From contig JBLNEO010000167.1 of assembly GCA_050262775.1 (NCBI GenBank), forward strand, positions 1-46,378: a stretch of DNA of 46,378 nt, in the 5' to 3' direction. Positions 15,241 through 23,578 of the stretch are shown piece after piece. Numbering within the stretch: position 1 is the stretch's first letter; each line of letters begins with the position of its first letter. The notes beneath the pieces were generated by a model, which was given only the letters and a program-made list of their open reading frames with translations, ran no database searches and was not told the DNA's origin. A program made the translations under genes and the position numbers. Origin of the DNA: DATHTC01 sp050262775 (GTDB lineage: Bacteria > Actinomycetota > Thermoleophilia > Gaiellales > Gaiellaceae).

Positions 15241-17496
15241 ATGGCCGCGACGGGCCTGACCGAGGCCGAGGCGCAGCGCCGGCTCGCGGCGCGCGGACCC
15301 AGTGCACCGGCGGCGTCGAGCCGCTCGACGGCCAGCATCGTCCGCGCGAACGTCTTCACCGTGTTCAACGCGATCCTCGTCGCGATGGGGGTGCTGACGC
15401 TCGCGTTCGGCGCGTGGCAGGACGCGCTGTTCCTGGGGATCGTCGTCGCGAACTCCTCGATCGGGATCGCGCAGGAGCTGCGCGCGAAGCGCAAGCTCGA
15501 CGAGCTCGCCGCGCTCGTGGCGCCGCACGCGACGGTGGTGCGCGACGGCGAGGCCCGGACGCTCGCCGTCGAGGACGTCGTCGAGGGCGACCTCGTCCGC
15601 CTCCAGGCGGGCGACCAGGTCGTCGCCGACGGGACGCTCGAGGAGGCGGCGGCGCTCTCGCTCGACGAGTCCATCCTCACCGGCGAGTCGAGGCCCGTGC
15701 AGCGTGGGCTCGGCGAGGAGGTCCGGTCGGGGTCGTTCGCGGTCGAGGGTGCGGGCGCCTACACGGTGACGGCGGTCGGGGACGCCTCGTACGCGCAGCG
15801 GATCGCCGGCGAGGCGCGCCAGTTCCGCCACCCGCGCTCGCCGCTCGAGCGCGCGCTCAACCGGCTCCTGTTCGTGCTCGTGGCGGTGATGGTCCCGCTC
15901 GGGACGATCTTCGTGTACTCGCTGTGGCAGCGCGACGCGCCGATCCGCGAGGCGGTGACGACGGCCGTGGCCGGGATCGTGACGCTGATCCCCGAGGGGC
16001 TCGTCCTCCTCGCGTCGCTGACGTTCGCGGCCGCGGCGCTCCAGCTCGCGCGCCGCGGCGCGCTGGCGCAGCAGCTGAACGCGACCGAGTCGCTCGCCTC
16101 CGTCGACGTGCTGTGCCTCGACAAGACGGGCACGCTCACGCACCCCGGCCTGCGCGTGGTCGCGATCGAGCCGCCGGAGCTCGCGGAGCCGCTCGGCCGC
16201 TTCGCCGCCAGCTCTCCGGCGCAGAACGCGACGCTGCGTGCGATCGCGGAGGCCGTGCCGGCCGAGGCGGTCGCGGTCGACGACTACGAGCCGTTCTCCT
16301 CCTCGCGTCGGTACTCGGCGCTGACGATCGACGGCGAGCGCTGGCGCCTCGGCGCGCCCGAGCTCTTCCATCTCGACTCGCTCGGCGACCGGGCCGCGGC
16401 CGAGCGGGAGGCGGGGCGCCGCGTGCTCGCCTTCGGCGACGACGAGCGCGCGCGGGGCCTGGTCGTGCTCGCGGAGGAGCTGCGCGGCGAGGCGCGCTCG
16501 ACGGTCGACTTCTTCCGCTCGGAGGGCGTCGAGCTCCGCGTGATCTCCGGCGACAGCCCGGACACGGTGGCGGCCATCGCCCGCGACGCCGGCATCGCCG
16601 TCGGCCGCGTCCACGACGCGAGCGAGGGCGAGCCGCCGCTCGACGCCACCGTGATCGGGCGCATCTCGCCCGAGGGGAAGAAGGCGTACGTCGAGCGGCT
16701 GCGTGCCGCCGGGCGCTACGTGGCGATGGTCGGCGACGGCGTCAACGACGTCCCGGCGCTGAAGGCGGCGCGGCTAGCGATCGCGCAGGGCAGCGGGTCG
16801 GAGATGGCCCGGAGCGTCGCCGACGTGGTCCTGGTGAGCGGCGACTTCGCCTCGGTGCCGGCGATGGTCGGCGAGGGCCGGAAGATCCTCCGGAACGTCC
16901 AGCGCGTGGCGAAGCTCTTCGTCACGAAATCGGCCTTCGCGGCCTTCCTGATCCTCCTGATCGGCCTGACGGAGACGGCGTACCCGCTGCTGCCGCGGCA
17001 CCTGACGCTCGCGGCGTCGCTCACGATCGGGATTCCGGGCTTCTTCCTCGCGCTCGCGCCGAGCGAGGGGCCGTGGTCGACGAGCGGCTTCCTGCGCGAC
17101 GTCGCGCGCTTCGCGATCCCGGCGGGCACGGCCGCCGCGCTCGGCGTCCTCTCGGCGTACCACTTCGCCTTGAACGTCGTGCAGCTTCCGCTCGTCGAGG
17201 CCCGGACGGTCGCGACGGCGGTGCTGGTCCTGCTCGGCCTCTACTTCGTGCTCGCGCTGGAGGCCTCCGGGACGCGGCGCCGGCGTCTGGCGGTCGGGGG
17301 CCTGTGCGGGGCGATGCTCCTGCTCTTCGTGCTCGTGCTCGCGTTCGAGGGGACGCGAGACTTCTTCGACCTCGTCGTCCCCGGGTTCTGGTCGCTCGTC
17401 GCGATCGTCGGCGGCACGGCGCTCGCGATCACGGGCCTCATCTTCACCGACGAGCGATTCGTCGCCGACCTCGGCGTGCCCCCCTTCGCGCGCTAG
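15241..17496 (+). CDS. P-type cation-transporting ATPase
   Basis: 751 residues. M1-M2 are near residues 38-80, the actuator domain has LTGES, M3-M4 include TLIPEGLVLLASL, the phosphorylation motif is DKTGTLT with Asp294, the hinge is GDGVNDVPALK, and about six C-terminal helices follow. The IPEGL in M4 puts it near the P2-type (Ca/Mg-like) branch, but ion specificity cannot be read. The N-domain motif that is normally KGAPE is LGAPE here, losing the lysine that contacts ATP. No N-terminal heavy-metal domain. The stop overlaps the convergent AAA gene's stop in CTAG (17493-17496). Confidence 0.92.
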   Translation: MAATGLTEAEAQRRLAARGPSAPAASSRSTASIVRANVFTVFNAILVAMGVLTLAFGAWQDALFLGIVVANSSIGIAQELRAKRKLDELAALVAPHATVVRDGEARTLAVEDVVEGDLVRLQAGDQVVADGTLEEAAALSLDESILTGESRPVQRGLGEEVRSGSFAVEGAGAYTVTAVGDASYAQRIAGEARQFRHPRSPLERALNRLLFVLVAVMVPLGTIFVYSLWQRDAPIREAVTTAVAGIVTLIPEGLVLLASLTFAAAALQLARRGALAQQLNATESLASVDVLCLDKTGTLTHPGLRVVAIEPPELAEPLGRFAASSPAQNATLRAIAEAVPAEAVAVDDYEPFSSSRRYSALTIDGERWRLGAPELFHLDSLGDRAAAEREAGRRVLAFGDDERARGLVVLAEELRGEARSTVDFFRSEGVELRVISGDSPDTVAAIARDAGIAVGRVHDASEGEPPLDATVIGRISPEGKKAYVERLRAAGRYVAMVGDGVNDVPALKAARLAIAQGSGSEMARSVADVVLVSGDFASVPAMVGEGRKILRNVQRVAKLFVTKSAFAAFLILLIGLTETAYPLLPRHLTLAASLTIGIPGFFLALAPSEGPWSTSGFLRDVARFAIPAGTAAALGVLSAYHFALNVVQLPLVEARTVATAVLVLLGLYFVLALEASGTRRRRLAVGGLCGAMLLLFVLVLAFEGTRDFFDLVVPGFWSLVAIVGGTALAITGLIFTDERFVADLGVPPFAR

Positions 17497-20213
17497 GACG
17501 AGGGCTCGGCCGCCGGCTGCCGCGCGAGGATCGCCCGCGAGAGCCGCACGCGATGCAGGAGCGAGTCTCGCTCCGCCGCGTCGGTGAGCGAGTCGGCCTT
17601 CGCGAGGAGGATCGCCGCCGCCTCGGCGAAGCGCTCCTTCGCGTCGGCGGAGCCCGGCGCGGCGCGCTCGAGGACGCACGCCCGCGTGAACACGATCTCC
17701 TCGCTGCGCACGGCCGGGACGGCGCCCCCGAGCGCCGTCAGGCGCTCGTACGCCGTGCCGCCGAGCGTGAGCGCGTCGTCGAGCCGCCCCTCGTCCAGCG
17801 CGATCCGCGCACGCAGCGACGCCATCGCGATCTCGCCGCGCGCCCAGCCGAAGTTCGGGGCCGCCGCGAGCAGCTCGTCCGCCTCCCGCCGCGCGGCGTC
17901 GGTGCCCTCCGCGAGCAGGAGCTCGGCCCAGTGGACGTCGACGAGCGGTTCGACCGACACGTACGCGGCCTCGTGCGTCTCCCGGCGGCCCGCTTCCAGC
18001 TCTCGCCGCGCGACGTCGAGCTGCGGCGGGTCGCGTTCGACGCCGATCCGTCCGAGCAGCGAGCGGAAGTAGCCTCGCGCGCCGAGCGGCCGCTCGTCGT
18101 CCTCGAACACCGCGATCGCCCGGCGCAGGGTCTCCTCGGCCTCGTCCCACAGCCCGAGCGCCGTCTGCAGCTGCCCGAGGAAGGCGAGCGCCCACGCGTA
18201 GTCGTCGTCGAGCCGGGTGGTCTCGAGCGTCGTCGCGCTGCGCCCGAGCAGCTGGCCGGCCTCGCCGTAGCGGCCGAGATCGAAGGAGGCGACGCCGAGC
18301 GCGGACTCGAGCCTCGCCGTCTCGAGGGCGAGCGCCGCCGGGTCGAGCCGCTCCGCCAGCCGGCCGCTCGCGAGCAGGTCGTGCGCTTCCTCCAGCACCT
18401 TCGCGCCCTCGCGCAGGTCGACGCTGTCGAGGTGGTGGCCGAGCTTCAGCAGGACCGCGAACTCGGCGACCGCGTCGCCGGCCTCGCGGGCGAGCGCGAG
18501 CGCTTCGCGGTAGGCCGCGACGCCCGCGTCGAGGCCGCGGTAGGCGAGCGTCAGGAGGGCGGTCGCGAAGTGCGCGTTCGCCCGGAGGCGGAGGTCGCCG
18601 CACGACTCGGCCGCGCGCTCGGCCTCGGCCGCCAGCGCGAACAGCCGCTCGCCGTCGCCCGTGTCCGTCCGCCAGCTGGCCTCGCCGCCGAGGAGGAGCA
18701 GCAGCACCGCCTTCGCGAAGAGACGCTCGGTGGCGGGAGCACCGTCGCGGGCACCCTCGGCTCCGAGCAGCTCGAGCGCCTTCCCGGCGTGCAGCGCCGT
18801 CTCGCGGTCGGCGCCCTCGGCGTAGGTCGATTCCGCGACCTCCACGAGGCGGGCGGCCGCGAGCACCGGCTCGCGCGCCTCCTCGTAGTGCCGCGCGATC
18901 TCCAGCAGGGCGCGCCGCGGCGGCGGGTCGACGTCGCCGACCAGGGCCTCGAGCGCCTCGGCGACCGCGCGGTGTCCCCGGCGACGCTCCCGCGCCGTCG
19001 TCGCGGCGCGCCCGTAGAGCAGCTGCTGGAGCACCGCCGGGTCGAAGGAGACGAGCTCGGAGTCGTCGCCCCACCAGTCGTCGACGTCCTCGAACGTGAC
19101 CATGCGTCGCCGTGCGATCGGCTTCAGCCGGCCGACCACCTCGGGCTCCTCCTCCTCGAGGACGCGTGCGAGCACGAGCGAGAGGAACCGCGACCCCTGG
19201 ACCGACGCCGCCTCGAGGAGCGCGACCTCCTCGGGGGTCAGGTCCCCCAGCCTCGGTCGCAGCACCTCCAGCAGGGTGTCGGGGGTGCCGACCGTCGCGA
19301 GCCGGCCGAGGAGTCGCCACTCTCCCGGCGTGCCTTCGATGCCGCCGTCGAGGGACCAGTGCCCGTCGACCTGCCGGAGCAGTCCCTGCTCCTCGAGCGT
19401 CAGCAGGTACTGCTCGAGGAACAGCAGGTTGCCGTGGGTGCGGTCGTGGAGCCACGTGCCGAGGCGACGCGCCGGGAGCGCGCCGTAGCGCGCGACGAGG
19501 AGGTCGTCGACCGCGGAGGCGCTCAGCTCCTCGAGCTTCAGGTCTCGGACGGACGTCCTGCCGAGGATGGTCGCGCGGAGGAGCGCCAGCGGGTGGGTGT
19601 CTCCGACGAGCTCGGGGTCGTAGGAGAGGACGACGGCGAGCGCGTGCTCCTCGGCCTCGGCGGCGAGGCGAACGACGACCTCCGTGGAGGGAGCGTCGAT
19701 CCAGTGCGCGTCGTCGATCACGAGCACGAGCGCCCGGTCGGCGGCGATCCGTCGCAGAGCCGTCGCCACGTCGGCGGCCAGCTGGAGCTGCTGCTCCTCG
19801 TGGCTGCCGCCGAGGGCGTAGACGCCGAGGTCCGAGGCCGCCTTGACCCCCGCAGCGGCGACCGACCCGACGACGGGGATCAGCCCGACGAGCGGAGGCG
19901 CGACCTGTCCCACGAGCTCCAGGACGCGCTTCGCGCGTTCGCCGCGACGCTGCTCGTTCGCGAGCGTGGCGAGGAGCTCGAGGAACGGGCCGAGCGGGTT
20001 CCCGGTGCCCGCCTGGTAGCACAGCGCGCGCACGACGTCCGCTTCGGTCTCCGAGGCCTCGATCCGGGCGGCCGCCGCCTTCAGCAGCGACGACTTCCCG
20101 CTCCCGGTCGGTCCGGCGAGGAAGACGACGCAGCCGCGCCCGGCGGCGGCGTCGGCGGCGGCGGTGGACAGGACGTCGAGCTCCCGCTCCCGTCCGATCA
20201 CGGCGGCGGGCAC
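17493..20213 (-). CDS. large AAA/STAND-like ATPase with TPR region
   Basis: 906 residues from GTG 20213. It opens with VIGRERELDVL, Walker A GPTGSGKS (34-41) and Walker B LVLVIDDAHWIDAPS, as in the ATPase module of LuxR-family LAL and adenylate-cyclase-linked regulators. The C-terminal ~500 residues are Ala/Leu/Glu-rich helical repeats of TPR type (ALALAREAGDAVAEFAVLLK and similar). There is no C-terminal LuxR helix-turn-helix and no cyclase domain, so it is a stand-alone signalling or scaffold ATPase. The start is supported by TAAGAC (20226-20221, minus strand) ending 7 bases before the GTG. Confidence 0.85.
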   Translation of the reverse strand: MPAAVIGRERELDVLSTAAADAAAGRGCVVFLAGPTGSGKSSLLKAAAARIEASETEADVVRALCYQAGTGNPLGPFLELLATLANEQRRGERAKRVLELVGQVAPPLVGLIPVVGSVAAAGVKAASDLGVYALGGSHEEQQLQLAADVATALRRIAADRALVLVIDDAHWIDAPSTEVVVRLAAEAEEHALAVVLSYDPELVGDTHPLALLRATILGRTSVRDLKLEELSASAVDDLLVARYGALPARRLGTWLHDRTHGNLLFLEQYLLTLEEQGLLRQVDGHWSLDGGIEGTPGEWRLLGRLATVGTPDTLLEVLRPRLGDLTPEEVALLEAASVQGSRFLSLVLARVLEEEEPEVVGRLKPIARRRMVTFEDVDDWWGDDSELVSFDPAVLQQLLYGRAATTARERRRGHRAVAEALEALVGDVDPPPRRALLEIARHYEEAREPVLAAARLVEVAESTYAEGADRETALHAGKALELLGAEGARDGAPATERLFAKAVLLLLLGGEASWRTDTGDGERLFALAAEAERAAESCGDLRLRANAHFATALLTLAYRGLDAGVAAYREALALAREAGDAVAEFAVLLKLGHHLDSVDLREGAKVLEEAHDLLASGRLAERLDPAALALETARLESALGVASFDLGRYGEAGQLLGRSATTLETTRLDDDYAWALAFLGQLQTALGLWDEAEETLRRAIAVFEDDERPLGARGYFRSLLGRIGVERDPPQLDVARRELEAGRRETHEAAYVSVEPLVDVHWAELLLAEGTDAARREADELLAAAPNFGWARGEIAMASLRARIALDEGRLDDALTLGGTAYERLTALGGAVPAVRSEEIVFTRACVLERAAPGSADAKERFAEAAAILLAKADSLTDAAERDSLLHRVRLSRAILARQPAAEPSS

Positions 20214-20220
20214 AGCGCAC

Positions 20221-20226
20221 GTCTTA
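20221..20226 (-). promoter_or_regulatory. -10-like element of AAA/TPR gene
   Basis: TAAGAC on the minus strand, 7 bases before GTG 20213; last base deviates from the TAnnnT pattern. Confidence 0.4.
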
Positions 20227-20277
20227 CCGCCCTCGCGACCGCCGTGCAACCTGGACGGCCGCGCGCGTGCCGGGGGC

Positions 20278-20283
20278 TACGAT
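20278..20283 (+). promoter_or_regulatory. -10 element of suf operon
   Basis: TACGAT ends 7 bases before GTG 20291; no Shine-Dalgarno. Confidence 0.5.
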
Positions 20284-20290
20284 GTCGCCT

Positions 20291-21526
20291 GTGGCCGTGA
20301 CGACGAAGCCGAAGCTCGACGCGCAGGCGATTCGCGCGGACTTCCCGATCTTCGAGCAGCGGTTCCACGGCAAGCCGCTCGCGTTCCTCGACTCGGCAGC
20401 GAGCTCCCAGAAGCCCCGGCAGATGCTCGAGGCGATGACGACCTTCTACGAGACGTCGTACGCGAACGTGCACCGCGGCGTCTACGAGCTCGCCGAGCGC
20501 GCCACGGAGGCGCTCGAGGGGTCGCGCGAGAAGGTGCGTCGGCTGCTGAACGCCCCGTCCGTGCGCGAGATCGTGTTCACGCGCAACGCGACCGAGAGCA
20601 TCAACCTCGTGGCGTACGCCTGGGGGATGAACGAGCTGAAGGCCGGCGACACGATCCTCGCCACCGAGCTCGAGCACCACTCGAACTTCGTCCCGTGGCA
20701 GTACGTCGCGAAGCGGCGGGGCGCTGAGTTCCGGCTGATCCCGCTCGACGACAACGGCGAGCTCAGGCTGGAGGCCCTCGAGGGGATCGACGGCGTGAAG
20801 CTCCTGGCCGTCGGGCTCGTCTCGAACAGCCTGGGGACGGTGAACCCGGTGGCCAAGCTGTCCGCCTGGGCGCGCGAGCGCGGCGCCCTCACCGTGGTCG
20901 ACGCCGCGCAGGCGGCACCGCACCGCACGGTGGACGTGCAGGCGCTCGGCGCGGACTTCGTCGCGCTCTCGGCGCACAAGATGTGCGGCCCGAGCGGCGT
21001 CGGCGCGCTGTGGGGCCGCGCGGAGCTGCTCGAGCGGATGGAGCCGTTCCTCCTCGGCGGCCACATGATCCGCTCCGTCGGGGTCGACCGCACGACCTGG
21101 GGCGAGCTGCCGCACAAGTTCGAGGCGGGGACGGCGCCGATGGCGGAGGCCGTCGGCTTCGGCGCCGCGATCGACTACCTCGAGGGGATCGGGTTCGACG
21201 CGATCGAGGCGCACGAGCACGAGCTCGTCGCGTACGCGCTCGACCGGCTCGACGAGCTCCCCTGGGTGACGGCGTACGGCCCGCCCGCCGACCGTCGCGC
21301 CGGCATCGTCTCGTTCAACGTCGAGGGCGTCCACCCGCACGACGTCGCGCAGATCCTCGACCTCGAGGGCGTGGCGATCCGCGCCGGGCACCACTGCTGC
21401 CAGCCGCTGATGCGCAGGCTCGGCGTCGCCGCGACGAACCGTGCGAGCATCTACCTCTACACCGTCCGCGACGAGATCGACCGCCTCGTCGACGGCCTCC
21501 ACCGCGTGCGGCAGGTGTTCGGATGA
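20291..21526 (+). CDS. sufS: cysteine desulfurase SufS
   Basis: 411 residues, group II NifS/SufS. The PLP lysine is in ALSAHKMCGPSG (Lys230) and the persulfide cysteine in RAGHHCCQP (Cys369). The opening IRADFPIFEQRFHGKPLAFLDSAA is typical. It removes sulfur from cysteine and passes it to SufU for Fe-S assembly. GTG 20291 is chosen over upstream in-frame codons because it sits 7 bases after the -10. The stop overlaps the sufU start (ATGA). The sufBCD genes usually found upstream are not here; the divergent neighbour is the AAA/TPR gene. Confidence 0.97.
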   Translation: MAVTTKPKLDAQAIRADFPIFEQRFHGKPLAFLDSAASSQKPRQMLEAMTTFYETSYANVHRGVYELAERATEALEGSREKVRRLLNAPSVREIVFTRNATESINLVAYAWGMNELKAGDTILATELEHHSNFVPWQYVAKRRGAEFRLIPLDDNGELRLEALEGIDGVKLLAVGLVSNSLGTVNPVAKLSAWARERGALTVVDAAQAAPHRTVDVQALGADFVALSAHKMCGPSGVGALWGRAELLERMEPFLLGGHMIRSVGVDRTTWGELPHKFEAGTAPMAEAVGFGAAIDYLEGIGFDAIEAHEHELVAYALDRLDELPWVTAYGPPADRRAGIVSFNVEGVHPHDVAQILDLEGVAIRAGHHCCQPLMRRLGVAATNRASIYLYTVRDEIDRLVDGLHRVRQVFG

Positions 21527-21963
21527 GCGGCGAGTTCGAGCAGATGTACCGCGAGGTGATCCTCGATCACTACAAGAACCCTCGAGGCCACGGCGACATG
21601 GAGGGCGCCGACGCCGAGGCGGAGGGCCAGAACCCGCTCTGCGGCGACGAGGTGTCGATCTACGTCCGTTTCGCCGCCGACGGCGAGACGATCGACGAGG
21701 TCAAGTTCCAGGGACGCGGCTGCGCGATCTCGCAGGCCTCGACGTCGATGCTCACGGAGATGGTGCAGGGCCGGACGGCCGCGGAGGTCGCGGCGCTGCC
21801 GAAGGAGGAGCTGCTCGACGAGGTCGGGATCCCGCTCACGCCCGTCCGCCTCAAGTGCGCGCTCCTCGGACTCGGGACGTTGAAGGTCGCGCTCCACAAG
21901 GCGAAGGGCACGCCCCTGCCGGAGGAGTGGCAGGGGATGGCCGAGGACCTGGACCTCCGGTAG
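21523..21963 (+). CDS. sufU: SufU Fe-S assembly sulfurtransferase
   Basis: 146 residues, IscU-like. The zinc/sulfur-accepting ligands are Cys40 and Asp42 (NPLCGD), Cys67 (GRGCAIS) and Cys112 (RLKCALL), the pattern of Gram-positive SufU. YREVILDHYKNPRG near the N-terminus is diagnostic. SufU activates SufS and carries persulfide. The ATG overlaps the sufS stop and the stop overlaps the next gene's GTG (TAGTG). Confidence 0.96.
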   Translation: MSGEFEQMYREVILDHYKNPRGHGDMEGADAEAEGQNPLCGDEVSIYVRFAADGETIDEVKFQGRGCAISQASTSMLTEMVQGRTAAEVAALPKEELLDEVGIPLTPVRLKCALLGLGTLKVALHKAKGTPLPEEWQGMAEDLDLR

Positions 21964-22283
21964 TGCGCGACATCGCGGTCTGCCCCGTCGAGGCGCTTCC
22001 GCCCGGCACGATGAAGCTCGTCCACGCCGGGCTCGAGAGCATCGGCGTCTACCACCTCCCCGACGGCCGGCTGTGCGCGCTCGAGGACCGGTGCTCGCAC
22101 GACGACGGGCCGCTCGTGGAGGGCGACTGGGAGCCCGACGAGGGCATCGCCGTCTGCCCGCGCCACGGCGCCCGCTTCGACATCTGCTCGGGTCGCCCGC
22201 TCTCGCTCCCCGCGTACGAGCCGGTCGCGACGTTCCCCGTGCGCGTCGACGACGGCACCGTCGTCGTCAGCGTCCCCGACTGA
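21963..22283 (+). CDS. Rieske-type [2Fe-2S] ferredoxin of the suf operon
   Basis: 106 residues with one Rieske domain: CSH (Cys44, His46) and CPRH (Cys65, His68) bind a 2Fe-2S cluster. Ring-hydroxylating-dioxygenase-type ferredoxins look like this. The GTG shares one base with the sufU stop, so it is translated with sufS-sufU; the context suggests electron supply to or a role in Fe-S assembly rather than aromatic degradation. Confidence 0.93.
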   Translation: MRDIAVCPVEALPPGTMKLVHAGLESIGVYHLPDGRLCALEDRCSHDDGPLVEGDWEPDEGIAVCPRHGARFDICSGRPLSLPAYEPVATFPVRVDDGTVVVSVPD

Positions 22284-22295
22284 GCGGGCCGAGCG

Positions 22296-22652
22296 CTAGC
22301 CGAGCTTCGCGCGGATCTTGCGCGCCATCGTGTCGGGGTCGTCGACGGTCAGCGTCACGCGCCGGTACCGCCAGCCGTCGGTGTCGAGCACGACGGTACG
22401 GTCGCGGTCGTCGACGTCGAAGAACTCCCAGCGGCCCCCGATGCGGAAGCGGCCCTTGCGCGTCTCGCCGAACGGGCCCACGTTGACGCCGAGGCGCCAT
22501 GCGAACGTTCCCGGCAGCGCCGACGTGCCGACGCTGACCCCCTTGATCTGCGAGTACGGGATCCGCAGCTCGTCCGCCAGCAGCGTCACGCGCGTCAACC
22601 CCGTGTACCGGATCACGAGCGCGTCGTCGGTGAGGTCGATGCGGCGGGCCAT
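22296..22652 (-). CDS. bacterial PH-like domain protein
   Basis: 118 residues, entirely beta-rich with a final helix: DDALVIRYTGLTRVTLLADELRIPYSQIKGVSV, then WEFFDVDDRDRTVVLDTDG and DDPDTMARKIRAKL. This is the layout of small bacterial PH-domain-like proteins. No membrane helix. ATG 22652 follows TAGAAT (22666-22661, minus strand) by 8 bases. Function unknown. Confidence 0.75.
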   Translation of the reverse strand: MARRIDLTDDALVIRYTGLTRVTLLADELRIPYSQIKGVSVGTSALPGTFAWRLGVNVGPFGETRKGRFRIGGRWEFFDVDDRDRTVVLDTDGWRYRRVTLTVDDPDTMARKIRAKLG

Positions 22653-22660
22653 CGTCGCTG

Positions 22661-22670
22661 ATTCTATGGT
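22661..22670. promoter_or_regulatory. symmetric bidirectional -10 (ATTCTATGGT)
   Basis: Plus strand TATGGT (22665-22670) lies 7 bases before GTG 22678; minus strand TAGAAT (22666-22661) lies 8 bases before ATG 22652. The TA at 22665-22666 is shared, as in the element at 14164-14173. Neither gene has a Shine-Dalgarno. Confidence 0.65.
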
Positions 22671-22677
22671 TGGCGCC

Positions 22678-23265
22678 GTGCTCGACGATCGTGTACGTGC
22701 CGTGCTGGAGCGCCTCGAGCGCGAGGACGCGGAGGAGCGGGCGGCCGGCGTCCCACGGGAGCGCCGCGCGCGGCAGGTCGCGCCGACCACCGGCCGGTTC
22801 CTGTTCTCGCTCTGTGCGGGCCAGCCCGACTGCGAGGTGCTGGAGGTCGGCGGCTCGCGCGGCTACTCGACGATCTGGATCGCGGCGGCGGTGCGCATCC
22901 TCGGAGGCCGCGTGCTGTCGCTCGAGGCCGACCCGGCGAAGTGCGAGGCGTGGCGGCGGAACGTCGCCGAGGCGGGCGTCGACGGCTCCGCCGACCTCGT
23001 CGAGGGCGACGCGCGCGAGACGCTGCAGCAGATCGACGACGTGTTCGACGTGGTCTTCCTCGACGCGGAGAAGGAGGACTACGAGGTGCTCTTCGACCTG
23101 ACGCGCGGGACGCTGGAGCCGGGGGCGCTCGTCGTCGCCGACAACGTCCTCTCGCACGTCGAGACGCTCGGCGCGTACTCGCGCGCGCGCCAGGCGGATC
23201 CCACGCTGCTGAGCACCACCGTCCCGCTCGACCGCGGCCTCGAGCTGACGACGATTCTGCGTTGA
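22678..23265 (+). CDS. SAM-dependent O-methyltransferase (catechol/caffeoyl-CoA type)
   Basis: 195 residues. APTTGRFLFSL leads into motif I VLEVGGSRGYSTIWIA, followed by VLSLEADPAKCEAW, DLVEGDARE, and the metal-binding-type VFLDAEKEDYEVLFDL ... LVVADNVLSH. This order is that of family 3 O-methyltransferases (PF01596). An in-frame ATG at 22666 overlaps the -10 element, so GTG 22678 is preferred. Acceptor unknown. Confidence 0.85.
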   Translation: MLDDRVRAVLERLEREDAEERAAGVPRERRARQVAPTTGRFLFSLCAGQPDCEVLEVGGSRGYSTIWIAAAVRILGGRVLSLEADPAKCEAWRRNVAEAGVDGSADLVEGDARETLQQIDDVFDVVFLDAEKEDYEVLFDLTRGTLEPGALVVADNVLSHVETLGAYSRARQADPTLLSTTVPLDRGLELTTILR

Positions 23266-23278
23266 CCTGCGCGTTCGC

Positions 23279-23510
23279 TAGAGTGCCGGTCTACCACGGA
23301 AAGGAGGTGGTCCGGTCAGTGGAGATTTCCAGTACGGGCAGTGGAGGTACCAGCGGGTAGAGGCGTGCCCCCGGGACCACCGGGAATCGCCTAGCCAGCG
23401 TGGGGGGCTCGCGTTTCTGCGCCGCCGGCCGTGAGGCCGAGCCGGAAGCGCCTCTACCACTACGACGCTGGTCACCGGATCGAAGGGCCGCTCTCGAGCG
23501 GCCCTTCGTC
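23279..23510 (+). other. short transcribed element with masked extended Shine-Dalgarno
   Basis: No conventional gene fills 23266-23578. TAGAGT (23279-23284) resembles the local -10s. AAAGGAGGTGGTCC (23300-23313) could pair with the 16S 3' tail over about 14 bases, allowing G-U. GGTGGTCC (23306-23313) is exactly complementary to GGACCACC (23374-23381), so the ribosome site can be masked. Two imperfect tandem copies beginning AGTGGAG occur at 23318 and 23340, and TCTACCAC occurs at 23290 and 23453. GTG 23319 opens only 13 codons; another frame from GTC 23315 runs 39 codons (includes QWRYQRVEACPRDH) without a normal start. A terminator follows at 23481. It may be a small-protein mRNA, a leader or an RNA regulator; undecided. 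Confidence 0.45.
23481..23508. terminator. strong 12-bp hairpin, likely bidirectional terminator
   Basis: CGAAGGGCCGCT and AGCGGCCCTTCG form a perfect 12-bp stem with a CTCG loop, followed by TCTCTCTC. It separates the element at 23279 from the convergent epimerase gene, whose stop is at 23579. Confidence 0.75.
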
Positions 23511-23578
23511 TCTCTCGAGCGACGGCGGCCGATGGTCCTCGCCGTGCGCCGCCGGTGCCGGGCCGCAGTCGAAGGGCG

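Noticed and set aside
14874..20300. A 1808-residue open frame on the plus strand and similarly long frames elsewhere (for example 7272-10946 and 16774-20220 on the minus strand)
   Set aside because: They run across several genes with clear motifs in other frames or strands; stop-poor frames are expected at this GC content and their translations are Arg/Ala/Gly noise.
23319..23360. 13-codon peptide gene starting at GTG 23319
   Set aside because: Spacing to AGGAGG is 11 bases and the peptide is only 13 residues; no evidence that it rather than another frame is translated.
23266..23578. Known actinobacterial 6C RNA or a tRNA in the gene-poor stretch
   Set aside because: I do not see the two C6-loop hairpins of 6C RNA, nor a T-loop or CCA-type acceptor fold.
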